DNA of 64,000 nucleotides from Marinomonas agarivorans (GTDB lineage Bacteria > Pseudomonadota > Gammaproteobacteria > Pseudomonadales > Marinomonadaceae): NCBI GenBank assembly GCA_002173415.2, contig NHNK02000007.1, positions 62,001-126,000 on the forward strand, read 5' to 3'. Shown here piece by piece: positions 56,743 through 64,000 of the stretch. The stretch's first letter is position 1. The number at the start of each line of letters is the position of its first letter. The notes under the pieces are model-generated. The model made no database searches. It was not told the origin of the DNA and worked only from the letters and a program-made list of their open reading frames with translations. A program made the translations under genes and the position numbers.

Positions 56743-56832
56743 TTAAACAATGCCGACAAATTCCCCTGTTTCCGTATCGAATGAATAGGCTTTTTTCTGG
56801 CCGAATTCGTTAATTGTGTCTGTGTTTGACAT
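56743..56832 (-). CDS. 29-residue ORF, possible tail-fibre assembly remnant
   Basis: A small frame (MSNTDTINEFGQKKAYSFDT, then ETGEFVGIV) starts 9 bases after the stop of collar gene 1 and is preceded by GGAGAG, a good ribosome site that overlaps the TAG. The YSFDTETGEFVG stretch resembles the start of phage tail-fibre assembly chaperones. It is likely the 5' end of such a gene, cut off by the duplication or by a stop, or a genuine short peptide. Confidence 0.45.
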   Translation of the reverse strand: MSNTDTINEFGQKKAYSFDTETGEFVGIV

Positions 56833-56841
56833 AACACTCTC

Positions 56842-57606
56842 CTAGTATTTGATATAAGCGGCTAAGGCAATATTGCGGGGGCGTGAAGTTGCCCAATACC
56901 TAATATCGTTCATATATGGACTGTAATTTAATCCACCATCTGTGGGCCTATGATCTGTATAAAACCGTCTATCTTGATATTCAGACAAATTAGGCTGATC
57001 AAACCCCATACTGTTCTGCCAATTTGAGTAACCACTTTGCACGAGGGTTAATACTTGATTGCCATCATCAAAGGCTAATAAAGACCCCTTTTGAGGTTTG
57101 CCTAAGTTACGCCCCACATCCACACCACGTCCATCGTCCCAACCACGAACAAACTCCCCGCGTAAATCCGGTACATTAAAGGTGGTTGAGCCATCCCCTT
57201 CCCCATAAAGTGTACCGATTTTGGCAAATAAGTCGGCATAATCTATTCGAGAGATTGCAGCGCCATTGGCCTTAATAAAACCTGCTGGCGCGGCTTGGGT
57301 GGCAAACCAGTGGACAGAGCCTGTTAGGTCGAAATCACTTTTATACAGCAGTGTGTCAGGGAGATGCGCTTCTGGCACAACACCTTCGACGATATTAGAG
57401 GCATTGCGATAGTAGTTTATTGCTTCTAATAATTGAGAGGTCTTCTTGCTGTCTGGCGTAATGGCGGCGCCTTCGATAACCGCAATCATTTCATCGTAAA
57501 TCGCATTCATATGGGCGGCAGAATCCATACTGGGCGGAATGCCTTTTATTGGGTCACCATCGGTAAATTTACCATTTTCAAGATCATCGGCATCTGGGTA
57601 GTTCAT
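56842..57606 (-). CDS. Phage tail collar domain protein, copy 1
   Basis: A 254-residue paralogue of the 55818 gene. It has the same layout: MNYPDADDLENGKFTDGD, a helical linker, GSVHWFATQAAPAGFIKANG, then GDGSTTFNVPDLRGEF and the closing RPRNIALAAYIKY. The variable distal part (GKPQKGSLLAFDDGNQV and following) differs fully from copy 2, which suggests exchange of tip sequences. The 33-bp leader repeat precedes it as well, so gene and leader were duplicated together (unit of about 1.04 kb). Confidence 0.88.
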   Translation of the reverse strand: MNYPDADDLENGKFTDGDPIKGIPPSMDSAAHMNAIYDEMIAVIEGAAITPDSKKTSQLLEAINYYRNASNIVEGVVPEAHLPDTLLYKSDFDLTGSVHWFATQAAPAGFIKANGAAISRIDYADLFAKIGTLYGEGDGSTTFNVPDLRGEFVRGWDDGRGVDVGRNLGKPQKGSLLAFDDGNQVLTLVQSGYSNWQNSMGFDQPNLSEYQDRRFYTDHRPTDGGLNYSPYMNDIRYWATSRPRNIALAAYIKY

Positions 57607-57696
57607 TATTGTCTCCTTAGTGTCATGTTAGGCTGGTTGGCATTATCAAACGCCTTATTCATTGTTTTAGCCTACTGGGATTGTAATCAGGAAGGC

Positions 57697-57729
57697 AGAC
57701 CGACCTATGTCGGTGCTAAATTGACAAAA
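57697..57729. repeat. 33-bp direct repeat, copy upstream of collar gene 1
   Basis: Matches 56652-56684 over 33 bases, including the CCGAC-CTAT-GTCGG hairpin. It lies 91-123 bases upstream of the collar start. Confidence 0.9.
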
Positions 57730-57896
57730 AGGGGAATTTATGGTGGGGTTAATCGCAAAAAGCGATATTGCCAAGCGCCAGTGCTTCGTAGAATAATAAC
57801 ACTCATTTAGCATTTACTTCCTTAACGCCTTATCGATACCTTTATAAGCATTAAATTATAAGCACTAAATATAGACACTAAAAAGAGGACAACTCT

Positions 57897-58949
57897 GTGC
57901 AATATTCAACCCTAGGTAGCAGTAATTTATCCGTATCACGTGTGTGTCTTGGCACCATGACGTGGGGCACTCAGAATGATCAACACGATGCCGACCAGCA
58001 AATTGAATACGCTTTAGCCCAAGGCGTTAATTTTATTGATACGGCGGAGTTGTATGCCGTACCACCGACCGCGCAAACCTATGGCGCAACGGAAACCATT
58101 ATTGGTGATTGGCTCGCCCGTAACCCACAACGACGTCAAGAGATGATTCTCGCCACCAAGATTGCAGGGCCAGGGTTAGACTACATCCGTAACAGCAGCC
58201 CTATTAGTGGCAAAACCGTAATCGAAGCGGTTGATGCGTCGTTACAACGTTTGCAAACAGATTATATTGACCTTTACCAGTTGCATTGGCCTAACCGTAC
58301 CTCACCTCATTTTGCCAAACATCACCCTAATATGGTGCGATTTTCCCAAGTGAGTGGGGCGGAACATTCCGCCCAGATGTTGGATATTTTGCAAGGGCTT
58401 GATCAGTGTATTAAAGCAGGCAAGATACGTCATTTTGGCCTATCCGATGACACACCATGGGGCATTAATGAGTATGTGCGTCTCAGTGAAATCCATAACT
58501 TACCGCGCCCTGTTTCGATTCAAAATGAGTTTAGTTTGCTGCATGCGAAAGATTGGCCTTACCTGATCGAAAACTGTATCCACCAAGACATCGCTTATCT
58601 GCCTTGGTCTCCCTTAGCAGCAGGATCATTAACAGGCAAGTATTTGCATGGCGCTCGCCCTCAAGGGAGTCGCTGGAGCACAGCCCAACGCAATGGTTTA
58701 TTTCGCGATACAGAATTAGCCAATCAAGCCATTGCCGCCTATGTTCACCTTGCCGAAAAACATAAGTTAACGCCTGCGGAATTGGCACTTGCTTGGTGTG
58801 ATCAAGTTGATGGGGTGACGTCTACCATTATTGGTGCCACCAGCATGGCACAGCTAAAAGAGGATATTGCCGCTTTTGATAAGCCCTTATCTGCCGAGGT
58901 CTTAGCGGATATTGAAGCGGTTTATTTGCAGTACCCTATGCCGTTTTAA
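57897..58949 (+). CDS. Aldo/keto reductase (Tas type)
   Basis: A 350-residue NADPH-dependent reductase. Signatures are LSVSRVCLGTMTWGTQND, the Asp/Tyr pair in FIDTAELYAVPPT, the Lys in ILATKIAG and the His in YQLHWPNR. The sequence is close to E. coli Tas. The start is GTG 57897, with AGAGG upstream and no better alternative, as homologues begin MQY. Monocistronic. Confidence 0.92.
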   Translation: MQYSTLGSSNLSVSRVCLGTMTWGTQNDQHDADQQIEYALAQGVNFIDTAELYAVPPTAQTYGATETIIGDWLARNPQRRQEMILATKIAGPGLDYIRNSSPISGKTVIEAVDASLQRLQTDYIDLYQLHWPNRTSPHFAKHHPNMVRFSQVSGAEHSAQMLDILQGLDQCIKAGKIRHFGLSDDTPWGINEYVRLSEIHNLPRPVSIQNEFSLLHAKDWPYLIENCIHQDIAYLPWSPLAAGSLTGKYLHGARPQGSRWSTAQRNGLFRDTELANQAIAAYVHLAEKHKLTPAELALAWCDQVDGVTSTIIGATSMAQLKEDIAAFDKPLSAEVLADIEAVYLQYPMPF

Positions 58950-59066
58950 ACTGTTCTCAACCACGCGACACTCAATGATGCTTTACGCTAGGAAAAAGCG
59001 ACTACACCTTCCCTAAGTGGATCGCATCATTGAACGCTATCGCATTTATTAGGAATCTTAAGTTAG

Positions 59067-59927
59067 ATGAAAATACCCAAAAGGCTGCAACCCCTCGTTG
59101 AAGACGGTTTGATTGATGAGGTGATCAGCCGTTTAATGAGTGGCAAAGAAGCGGATGTCTTTGTTGTGCGCGCAAATGGTGAAACCCGTTGTGCCAAAGT
59201 CTATAAAGATGCCATGAAACGCAGCTTTAAAAAAGCAGCGCAATATCAGGAAGGCCGGCAAATTGCCAACAGTCGCCGTGCCAGAGCCATTGCCAAAGGC
59301 TCTAAATTTGGTCGCGAACAACAGGAAGAAATTTGGCAAAATGCCGAAGTGGATGCCCTTTACCAATTGGCCGCCGCAGGTGTCAGGGTTCCCAAACCCT
59401 ATGGTTGCTACGATGGTGTCTTGCTGATGGAGCTTGTACAAAGTGACGATGGCGACATTGCCCCAAGGCTAGATGACGTTATTCTAACCGAAGAGCAAGC
59501 CCTCGAAGACCATGCTCTGATGATTCACTATGTCAAATTGATGCTGTGTACGGGCATTATTCACGGCGATTTATCCGAGTTTAATATTCTTGTAGACGAT
59601 TACGGCCCTGTGATTATTGATTTGCCCCAAGCCGTCAACGCCGCGGCCAACAATAGCGCTTTTGCCATGCTAAAACGCGACGTCGATAATCTCGCCAATT
59701 ATTATGGCCAGTACGCGCCTATGTTAAAAAATACCGCTTACGCGGAAGAAATGTGGGCGCTCTATGAAGCGGGTGAGCTCACGCCAGACACTGAACTCAG
59801 TGGTGCTCATCAAACTGCCGCAACCAATGCAGATGTGGATTCGGTCTTGGCAGAAATTCAAGCCGTGCTGGCCGAAGAGGAAGCTCGCCAAGCACGCCTT
59901 AAAGCCGCTGAAGAAGGCGAGGACTGA
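59067..59927 (+). CDS. RIO1-like serine protein kinase (PA4780 type)
   Basis: A 286-residue atypical kinase. Opening MKIPKRLQPLVEDGLIDEVI; nucleotide-binding part SGKEADVFVVRANGETRCAK with the Lys; catalytic loop GIIHGDLSEFNILVDDYG; metal-binding VIIDLPQAV, where the usual DFPQ reads DLPQ. Bacterial RIO kinases of this clade are conserved in Pseudomonas and relatives, and their substrates are not established. Acidic C-terminal tail of about 25 residues. Confidence 0.92.
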   Translation: MKIPKRLQPLVEDGLIDEVISRLMSGKEADVFVVRANGETRCAKVYKDAMKRSFKKAAQYQEGRQIANSRRARAIAKGSKFGREQQEEIWQNAEVDALYQLAAAGVRVPKPYGCYDGVLLMELVQSDDGDIAPRLDDVILTEEQALEDHALMIHYVKLMLCTGIIHGDLSEFNILVDDYGPVIIDLPQAVNAAANNSAFAMLKRDVDNLANYYGQYAPMLKNTAYAEEMWALYEAGELTPDTELSGAHQTAATNADVDSVLAEIQAVLAEEEARQARLKAAEEGED

Positions 59928-60008
59928 AGCAAACAAAAAAGCAACTTACTTCGTTGCACGTCCTCCTCACTGTTCAATTGAAAGCCTGTCTTTTTCTGAA
60001 TAGCCTAC

Positions 60009-61649
60009 TCATTCACCAATATGCCAACCATTGGTAATTGGGTAGCGGCGGTCACGACCAAAACCACGCTCGGTTATACGTACGCCAATTGGCGCTTGGC
60101 GGCGTTTGTATTCACTTAAATCCACCAAACGAATAACTCGGAAAACCGTATCACGATCAAAGTCGCCTGTGGCTAAAATGGCCTCAGCACTCATATCCTG
60201 TTCAATGTATTTGTGCAAAATATCGTCCAGCACATCGTAAGTTGGTAAGGAATCTTCATCTATTTGATCGGGCGCTAATTCAGCGGAAGGTGGGCGCGTG
60301 ATGACGCGTTCAGGAATCACATAACCCAGCGTATTACGATAGCGGCACAGTTTGAATACTCGGGTTTTAAACACATCTTTCAAGACCGAATAACCACCAA
60401 CCATATCGCCGTACAGTGTTGCATAACCAACGGCCATCTCACTCTTATTGCCTGTTGTCAGTACCATTAACCCTTTTTTATTGGATACCGCCATTAAGGT
60501 CACGCCACGCACTCGTGCCTGTAAATTCTCTTCCGTTGTGTCTTTTTCGGTACCGGTAAATTCATCCGCCAAGCTGGCACTAAATGCATTTACCATAGGC
60601 TCAATTGGCATCACACTGTACTTCACACCCAGTAAATTGGCTTCTTCTTCGGCATCTTCCAAACTCATGGACGAGGTATAGGTATAAGGCATCATAATGG
60701 CCTGAACCTTATCTGCACCAATGGCATCAACGGCAACCGCCAGCGATAAGGCAGAGTCAATGCCGCCGCTTAGTCCGAGCACAATGCCTTTAAATCCATT
60801 TTTGTTAATGTAATCTCTTAGCCCTAACACCATTGCCTGATAGATACTGGCGTTCACATCCAAAGCGGGAGCAACATCACCAGCAAGTGGTTCAACAGGT
60901 ATTGTTTCTGCATCGCCGTCAGTTCGTAAATCTACGGTAAATAACCCAGTCTCATACCAAGGCGCCTGACGAACCTTGTTGCCCTTTGAGTCAACCGCAA
61001 AAGAGCCGCCTTCATAGACCAGTTCGTCCTGAGCGCCAACATAGTTGACATAGACAATCGGCAAACCTGTTTCTACTGCTCTTTTGTGCAGTAGCGCTTC
61101 TCGCTGCCCCATTTTTTCAACATGAAACGGTGAAGCATTCAAATTAAAAATCACTTGGGCTCCCGCCGCTTTTGCCTGCGCAATCGGCTCTTTATGCCAA
61201 ATGTCTTCGCAGATACTCAAACCAACACGTACGCCATCCAGCTCAAGCACGACCGCTTCGGTGCCAGCAGAAAAATAACGTTTATCGTCAAACACTTGGT
61301 AATTAGGTAACTCGTGTTTGTGGTATTCGCCCAACAGTTTACCGTTATATATCACCCCAGCCGTATTAAAGAGATAACCTTTACTATGCCTTGGGTAACC
61401 AATGACTAAATAAATATCTTGTACCGCTTGCTGTATTTCTTGTAACGCTTGTTCGATACGACCTTCTAAACTTGGACGCAGTAATAAGTCTTCTGGCGGA
61501 TAACCTGTTAGGGTTAATTCTGGGAACAGAATAACGCGAGCCTGCTGTTCATCGCGTGCTTTAATCGCAGCATCAATAATACGCTTGGTGTTGCCCTTAA
61601 TGTCGCCCACCAGCATATCCAGTTGGGCCATTGCGATTTTTAATGTCAT
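60009..61649 (-). CDS. nadE: Glutamine-dependent NAD+ synthetase
   Basis: A 546-residue two-domain enzyme. The N-terminal nitrilase-type glutaminase has Glu in ILFPELTLTGYPPEDLL, Lys in EYHKHELPNYQVF and Cys in LSICEDIWHKEP. The C-terminal synthetase has the SGGIDS P-loop in VLGLSGGIDSALSLAVAV. It makes NAD from deamido-NAD, glutamine and ATP. Homologue length is the same. Confidence 0.97.
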   Translation of the reverse strand: MTLKIAMAQLDMLVGDIKGNTKRIIDAAIKARDEQQARVILFPELTLTGYPPEDLLLRPSLEGRIEQALQEIQQAVQDIYLVIGYPRHSKGYLFNTAGVIYNGKLLGEYHKHELPNYQVFDDKRYFSAGTEAVVLELDGVRVGLSICEDIWHKEPIAQAKAAGAQVIFNLNASPFHVEKMGQREALLHKRAVETGLPIVYVNYVGAQDELVYEGGSFAVDSKGNKVRQAPWYETGLFTVDLRTDGDAETIPVEPLAGDVAPALDVNASIYQAMVLGLRDYINKNGFKGIVLGLSGGIDSALSLAVAVDAIGADKVQAIMMPYTYTSSMSLEDAEEEANLLGVKYSVMPIEPMVNAFSASLADEFTGTEKDTTEENLQARVRGVTLMAVSNKKGLMVLTTGNKSEMAVGYATLYGDMVGGYSVLKDVFKTRVFKLCRYRNTLGYVIPERVITRPPSAELAPDQIDEDSLPTYDVLDDILHKYIEQDMSAEAILATGDFDRDTVFRVIRLVDLSEYKRRQAPIGVRITERGFGRDRRYPITNGWHIGE

Positions 61650-61758
61650 AGCTTGTTATCTCGTTCACTCTGTTGGATGATTAGGCGTCTCTGATATGTC
61701 TATGATTTATCAGAAACATCCCTATTGTCTTTGAAAGGCCTACATCAGGTAAAGCGTT

Positions 61759-62016
61759 ATGATTGTTCGGTTAATTGTTTTTTTACTTATTTTCACTCTG
61801 CTTTGGTATTTAGTTAAGCGTATTCTCACCTTACTCGATAAAACAACACAAAAAACTCGTCCACCGCACCAAGGTAATACCAGTTTTGATGCCGATGTTG
61901 AGCAAATGGTTATTTGCAAAAAGTGTGGTGTTTATACCCCAAGAAATCATGCCATTAAAGCCAATGAAACCGATTTTTATTGCTCACAGGAACACTACGA
62001 CCAACGCAAGAAATAG
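61759..62016 (+). CDS. PP0621 family protein
   Basis: An 85-residue protein with one N-terminal membrane span (MIVRLIVFLLIFTLLWYLV) and a zinc-ribbon-like end (ICKKCGVYTPRNHAI, then FYCSQEHYDQR). Homologues are widespread in Pseudomonas and relatives and remain of unknown role. Divergent from nadE. Confidence 0.88.
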   Translation: MIVRLIVFLLIFTLLWYLVKRILTLLDKTTQKTRPPHQGNTSFDADVEQMVICKKCGVYTPRNHAIKANETDFYCSQEHYDQRKK

Positions 62017-62036
62017 GCACTTGCCTTAGCAGCATC

Positions 62037-62639
62037 TTATTGTCGAAGAGACTTAGCAATGTCAATTAGAAACGGCATATAACCTTGCACAACCAATTGT
62101 GAATATCGTTGCTGATACCACCAACAACGCACTTCACGCGGAACATTTCGTTGAGCGCATAGGCGATAATATGGCTCTGTTGGCGACATGCTTACAAATT
62201 GCCAACGCAGTGTCTCTTCTTTTTCATTTTGCGATCCAGTCATTACATAACGATATGGCCACGAATTCGTGTTCGTATCTGTGTTTGACGAGTGAACATC
62301 ACAAAACCCCTGACACCGGCTTATAGCGGCCTGAATACCTCGCAACGTTTGTGTTTGCGTCGCAATATCCATCGTAAAGGCAGACCAAATAGCCTGATCT
62401 GCCAACGCAATTTGCTGTTGATAACGCCACTGCCGCTCATCCGCCAGAGCTTGATAGACACCATAAGACACACCAATCATAAACAGCAATAAAAGCACCA
62501 CAGGCAAACTGATAAAACCTCGCCGGCTCATTGGGCTATCACTAAATGTCCTAGACTGAGCAAGCGTTTTGGAATGAGCAGACTTCTTAAAATAAGCAGA
62601 TACGGTAAACAAAACCATCATGTTACGTTCGCTCATCAT
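62037..62639 (-). CDS. PilX-like minor pilin-type protein
   Basis: A 200-residue protein. A prepilin-like N-terminal helix (SRRGFISLPVVLLLLF) follows a 51-residue leader, with an Arg-Gly-Phe cleavage-type site but no Glu at position 5. The body has four Cys. ATG 62639 overlaps the stop of the upstream PilW-like gene by four bases (ATGA). A shorter start at 62531 (MSRRGF) would give the short leader usual for prepilins but lacks a ribosome site. It is probably a minor pilin of the type IV or type II system. Confidence 0.6.
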   Translation of the reverse strand: MMSERNMMVLFTVSAYFKKSAHSKTLAQSRTFSDSPMSRRGFISLPVVLLLLFMIGVSYGVYQALADERQWRYQQQIALADQAIWSAFTMDIATQTQTLRGIQAAISRCQGFCDVHSSNTDTNTNSWPYRYVMTGSQNEKEETLRWQFVSMSPTEPYYRLCAQRNVPREVRCWWYQQRYSQLVVQGYMPFLIDIAKSLRQ

Positions 62640-63571
62640 GGGCCTACCACAAACTGCATCGGCACAGCACACACAGGGTCATACTGCCAAATAGCCCCTC
62701 GATACGTTGCATACTCATTGAGCTGGCTCTTTGTGGCTATCGGTTCGCAGTTCACATCGTTAGCAATAATTTCAAGCCACAGCCCTTTTACTTGTTGCAG
62801 AGGAAATCCCCCATAATTGACAGAAATGGTATCAATACGGCCATCAGTATTACGATCTAACAGTGGATAAAATGCCAATTTTTCCACACCTGCCCATAGT
62901 TCCAAAGCATTGCCTTTTTCTTGTGGCATACGCCAAAAAGCTCCGCTAAATTGTTCCGCCTTTCCTTGTGCTAAATACCAAACGTATTTTTCCTGCTGAC
63001 TAATAACGCCACTTTGACCCAGTAACCCTGCTGATTGAAACCACAACCTAGTGTGATACTTGTCTGTATTTATAACTTCCCCTTCTATCTGATGATGGCA
63101 ATTATCAAACATCACCTTATCACCACGACGCCAACTACAGGTGTAAGGAAGTCCCACGGGTATCTCTGAAATAAGCGCACTGTAACGGCAATCATTAATC
63201 GCTGTGGCCAAAAGCCAATCGGTTTGTGGCAGTAAGATTTTCGTAGCCAGTTTATTAGGTAAATTGGTTGAACTAGCTTGACCAATATGGAGATGGGGAA
63301 TAGAAAAAGGCAACGCGTCCTCTTCATCTGTTGGCAGTATCGTCCGACAAGCTCGCCAAAAGATAGGAGCAAGTTGTGCCTGAAAGTGATCAACAATCGC
63401 CGCTTTTAACGCCACGCGATCCATTTGTTGTAAATGCCTCTGTGCTTGCTGACGACCTTGCGTCAATACGGGTAACACAAGTTGCAAAATAATAACGCCA
63501 ATGGCTAGGGATACTAATAATTCAATAAGTAAGTAGCCCCGCTGTGGGTGAATTTGAAAGTCCATTTTCAA
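62636..63571 (-). CDS. PilW-like prepilin-type N-terminal protein
   Basis: A 311-residue protein. The class III signal has cleavage before YLLIELLVSLAIGVI (RG-YLLIE), with Glu at the fifth position, then a helical spine and a large domain with paired Cys. It is likely a minor pilin or pseudopilin. It is translationally coupled to the PilX-like gene. No fimT, pilV or pilY1 gene is seen in the window. Confidence 0.78.
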   Translation of the reverse strand: MKMDFQIHPQRGYLLIELLVSLAIGVIILQLVLPVLTQGRQQAQRHLQQMDRVALKAAIVDHFQAQLAPIFWRACRTILPTDEEDALPFSIPHLHIGQASSTNLPNKLATKILLPQTDWLLATAINDCRYSALISEIPVGLPYTCSWRRGDKVMFDNCHHQIEGEVINTDKYHTRLWFQSAGLLGQSGVISQQEKYVWYLAQGKAEQFSGAFWRMPQEKGNALELWAGVEKLAFYPLLDRNTDGRIDTISVNYGGFPLQQVKGLWLEIIANDVNCEPIATKSQLNEYATYRGAIWQYDPVCAVPMQFVVGP

Positions 63572-63639
63572 ATCAAGCCTCCATGATTATGCTGATTGGT
63601 AGTTTTTTAAAACGACCTTTTCCTTAGGCTGTTGCGCCT

Positions 63640-63999
63640 TTAGATCGTTTCTTTTTTTTCGGCTATTTCTTGTTGAGAAAAAGACGCATTCTGACAGTCA
63701 TGAATACTTTCCAAGAGCGTTTGCCAAATGGTGTCTTGATACTGGCGACGGAAGAAACCTAAGTGTCCTATTTTTTTTACCCCTAACGCTTCTGGCGTCA
63801 AATGCCTAAATGTGATTACTTTTGTTGAGTGCACATGCTGCCAAAAGGTTTGTCGGTTTTCATCTGTAGCCACTTCGTCATCGCTCGCCGTAATCGAACA
63901 AATAGGAAAAGACAAAGATTGGTAATTGCCCACCGGAATAGTGTTGCCCAAAAAAGTCTTATCAAACAAATACTTTTCTTTTGCACACCAACTCTTCCA
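63640..63999 (-). CDS. Alpha/beta hydrolase (COG4757-like), N-terminus outside window
   Basis: The frame is open to the right edge (WKSWCAKEKYLFDKTFLG onward), giving 119 C-terminal residues and the stop at 63640. The part has the cap-to-core segment WCAKEKYLFD, the acid-strand FPICSITASDDEVA with the expected Asp, and the catalytic His probably in KKIGHLGFFRRQY. It is one member of a family of predicted cytoplasmic hydrolases. Only the C-terminal part is in the window. Confidence 0.7.
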   Translation of the reverse strand, partial: WKSWCAKEKYLFDKTFLGNTIPVGNYQSLSFPICSITASDDEVATDENRQTFWQHVHSTKVITFRHLTPEALGVKKIGHLGFFRRQYQDTIWQTLLESIHDCQNASFSQQEIAEKKETI

Positions 64000-64000
64000 T

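Noticed and set aside
1-64000. CRISPR arrays, insertion sequences and rRNA operons
   Set aside because: No regularly spaced repeats, transposase-like genes or rRNA sequence were seen; the only rRNA-like piece is the boxA-like motif at 27930.

Overview
The window reads as a continuous piece of a gammaproteobacterial chromosome with roughly 43% GC by eye. The gene content (complete rnfABCDGE, H-NOX with its kinase, PA4780-type RIO kinase, PP0621 family, circularly permuted ATP-grasp/alpha-E cluster, AA10 chitin-active oxygenase) fits a marine Oceanospirillales bacterium of the Marinomonas type. That assignment is inferred from gene families, not from a search. Almost all of the sequence is intact chromosomal coding DNA. 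There are no rRNA genes, no insertion sequences and no CRISPR arrays.

Layout. 2-946: 3' part of an M24 peptidase (PepQ type). 955-10134: a catabolic cluster built around a tripartite TctABC carrier, with an acid-sugar kinase and an ABM protein on the minus strand. A lactonase-like protein, an isopropylmalate-dehydrogenase-like enzyme, a Gfo/Idh/MocA oxidoreductase and a GntR regulator lie divergently on the plus strand. 10276-10352: tRNA-Arg(CCG). 10436-11473: a MerR regulator divergent from a DUF2938 membrane protein, with a classic 19-bp-spacer promoter between them. 11600-14553: an H-NOX nitric-oxide sensor and histidine kinase facing a response regulator that ends in a histidine-less DHp-like domain. 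14677-17639: MAPEG protein, dcd, mrp (apbC) and a NYN-domain protein. 17963-27487: metG, the Rnf electron-transport operon (its RnfC has five C-terminal repeats) and nth.

27488-29621 is an accessory islet: a phage-type AntA antirepressor preceded by a C4-antisense-RNA-like leader, and a Phd/ParE toxin-antitoxin pair with its own palindromic operator. 30043-36098 is a four-gene ATP-grasp / alpha-E / transglutaminase operon. 36328-39358 holds a secreted alpha/beta hydrolase, its TetR regulator with three matching operator-like sites, and an MFS exporter. 39642-43591 holds a GreA/B-like protein, a flavin reductase and an unusual protein joining two cyclic-nucleotide-binding folds, an acyltransferase-like domain and an SGNH hydrolase. 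43743-49003 is a TetR-controlled envelope operon (RND/MMPL protein, LolA-like protein, outer-membrane barrel).

49313-55713: DUF3015, DUF4105, FAH-family hydrolase, ltaE and a multidomain lytic polysaccharide mono-oxygenase. 55818-57606: two tandem phage-tail-collar paralogues with a repeated leader and a 29-codon ORF between them. 57897-64000: aldo/keto reductase, RIO kinase, nadE, PP0621 protein, two pilin-like minor proteins and the end of an alpha/beta hydrolase.

Points most worth following are the H-NOX pathway with its degenerate output protein, the antirepressor/C4 islet, the cNMP-acyltransferase-SGNH fusion, the acid-sugar cluster that lacks the usual PdxA2 or OtnC partner, and the duplicated tail-collar cassettes.
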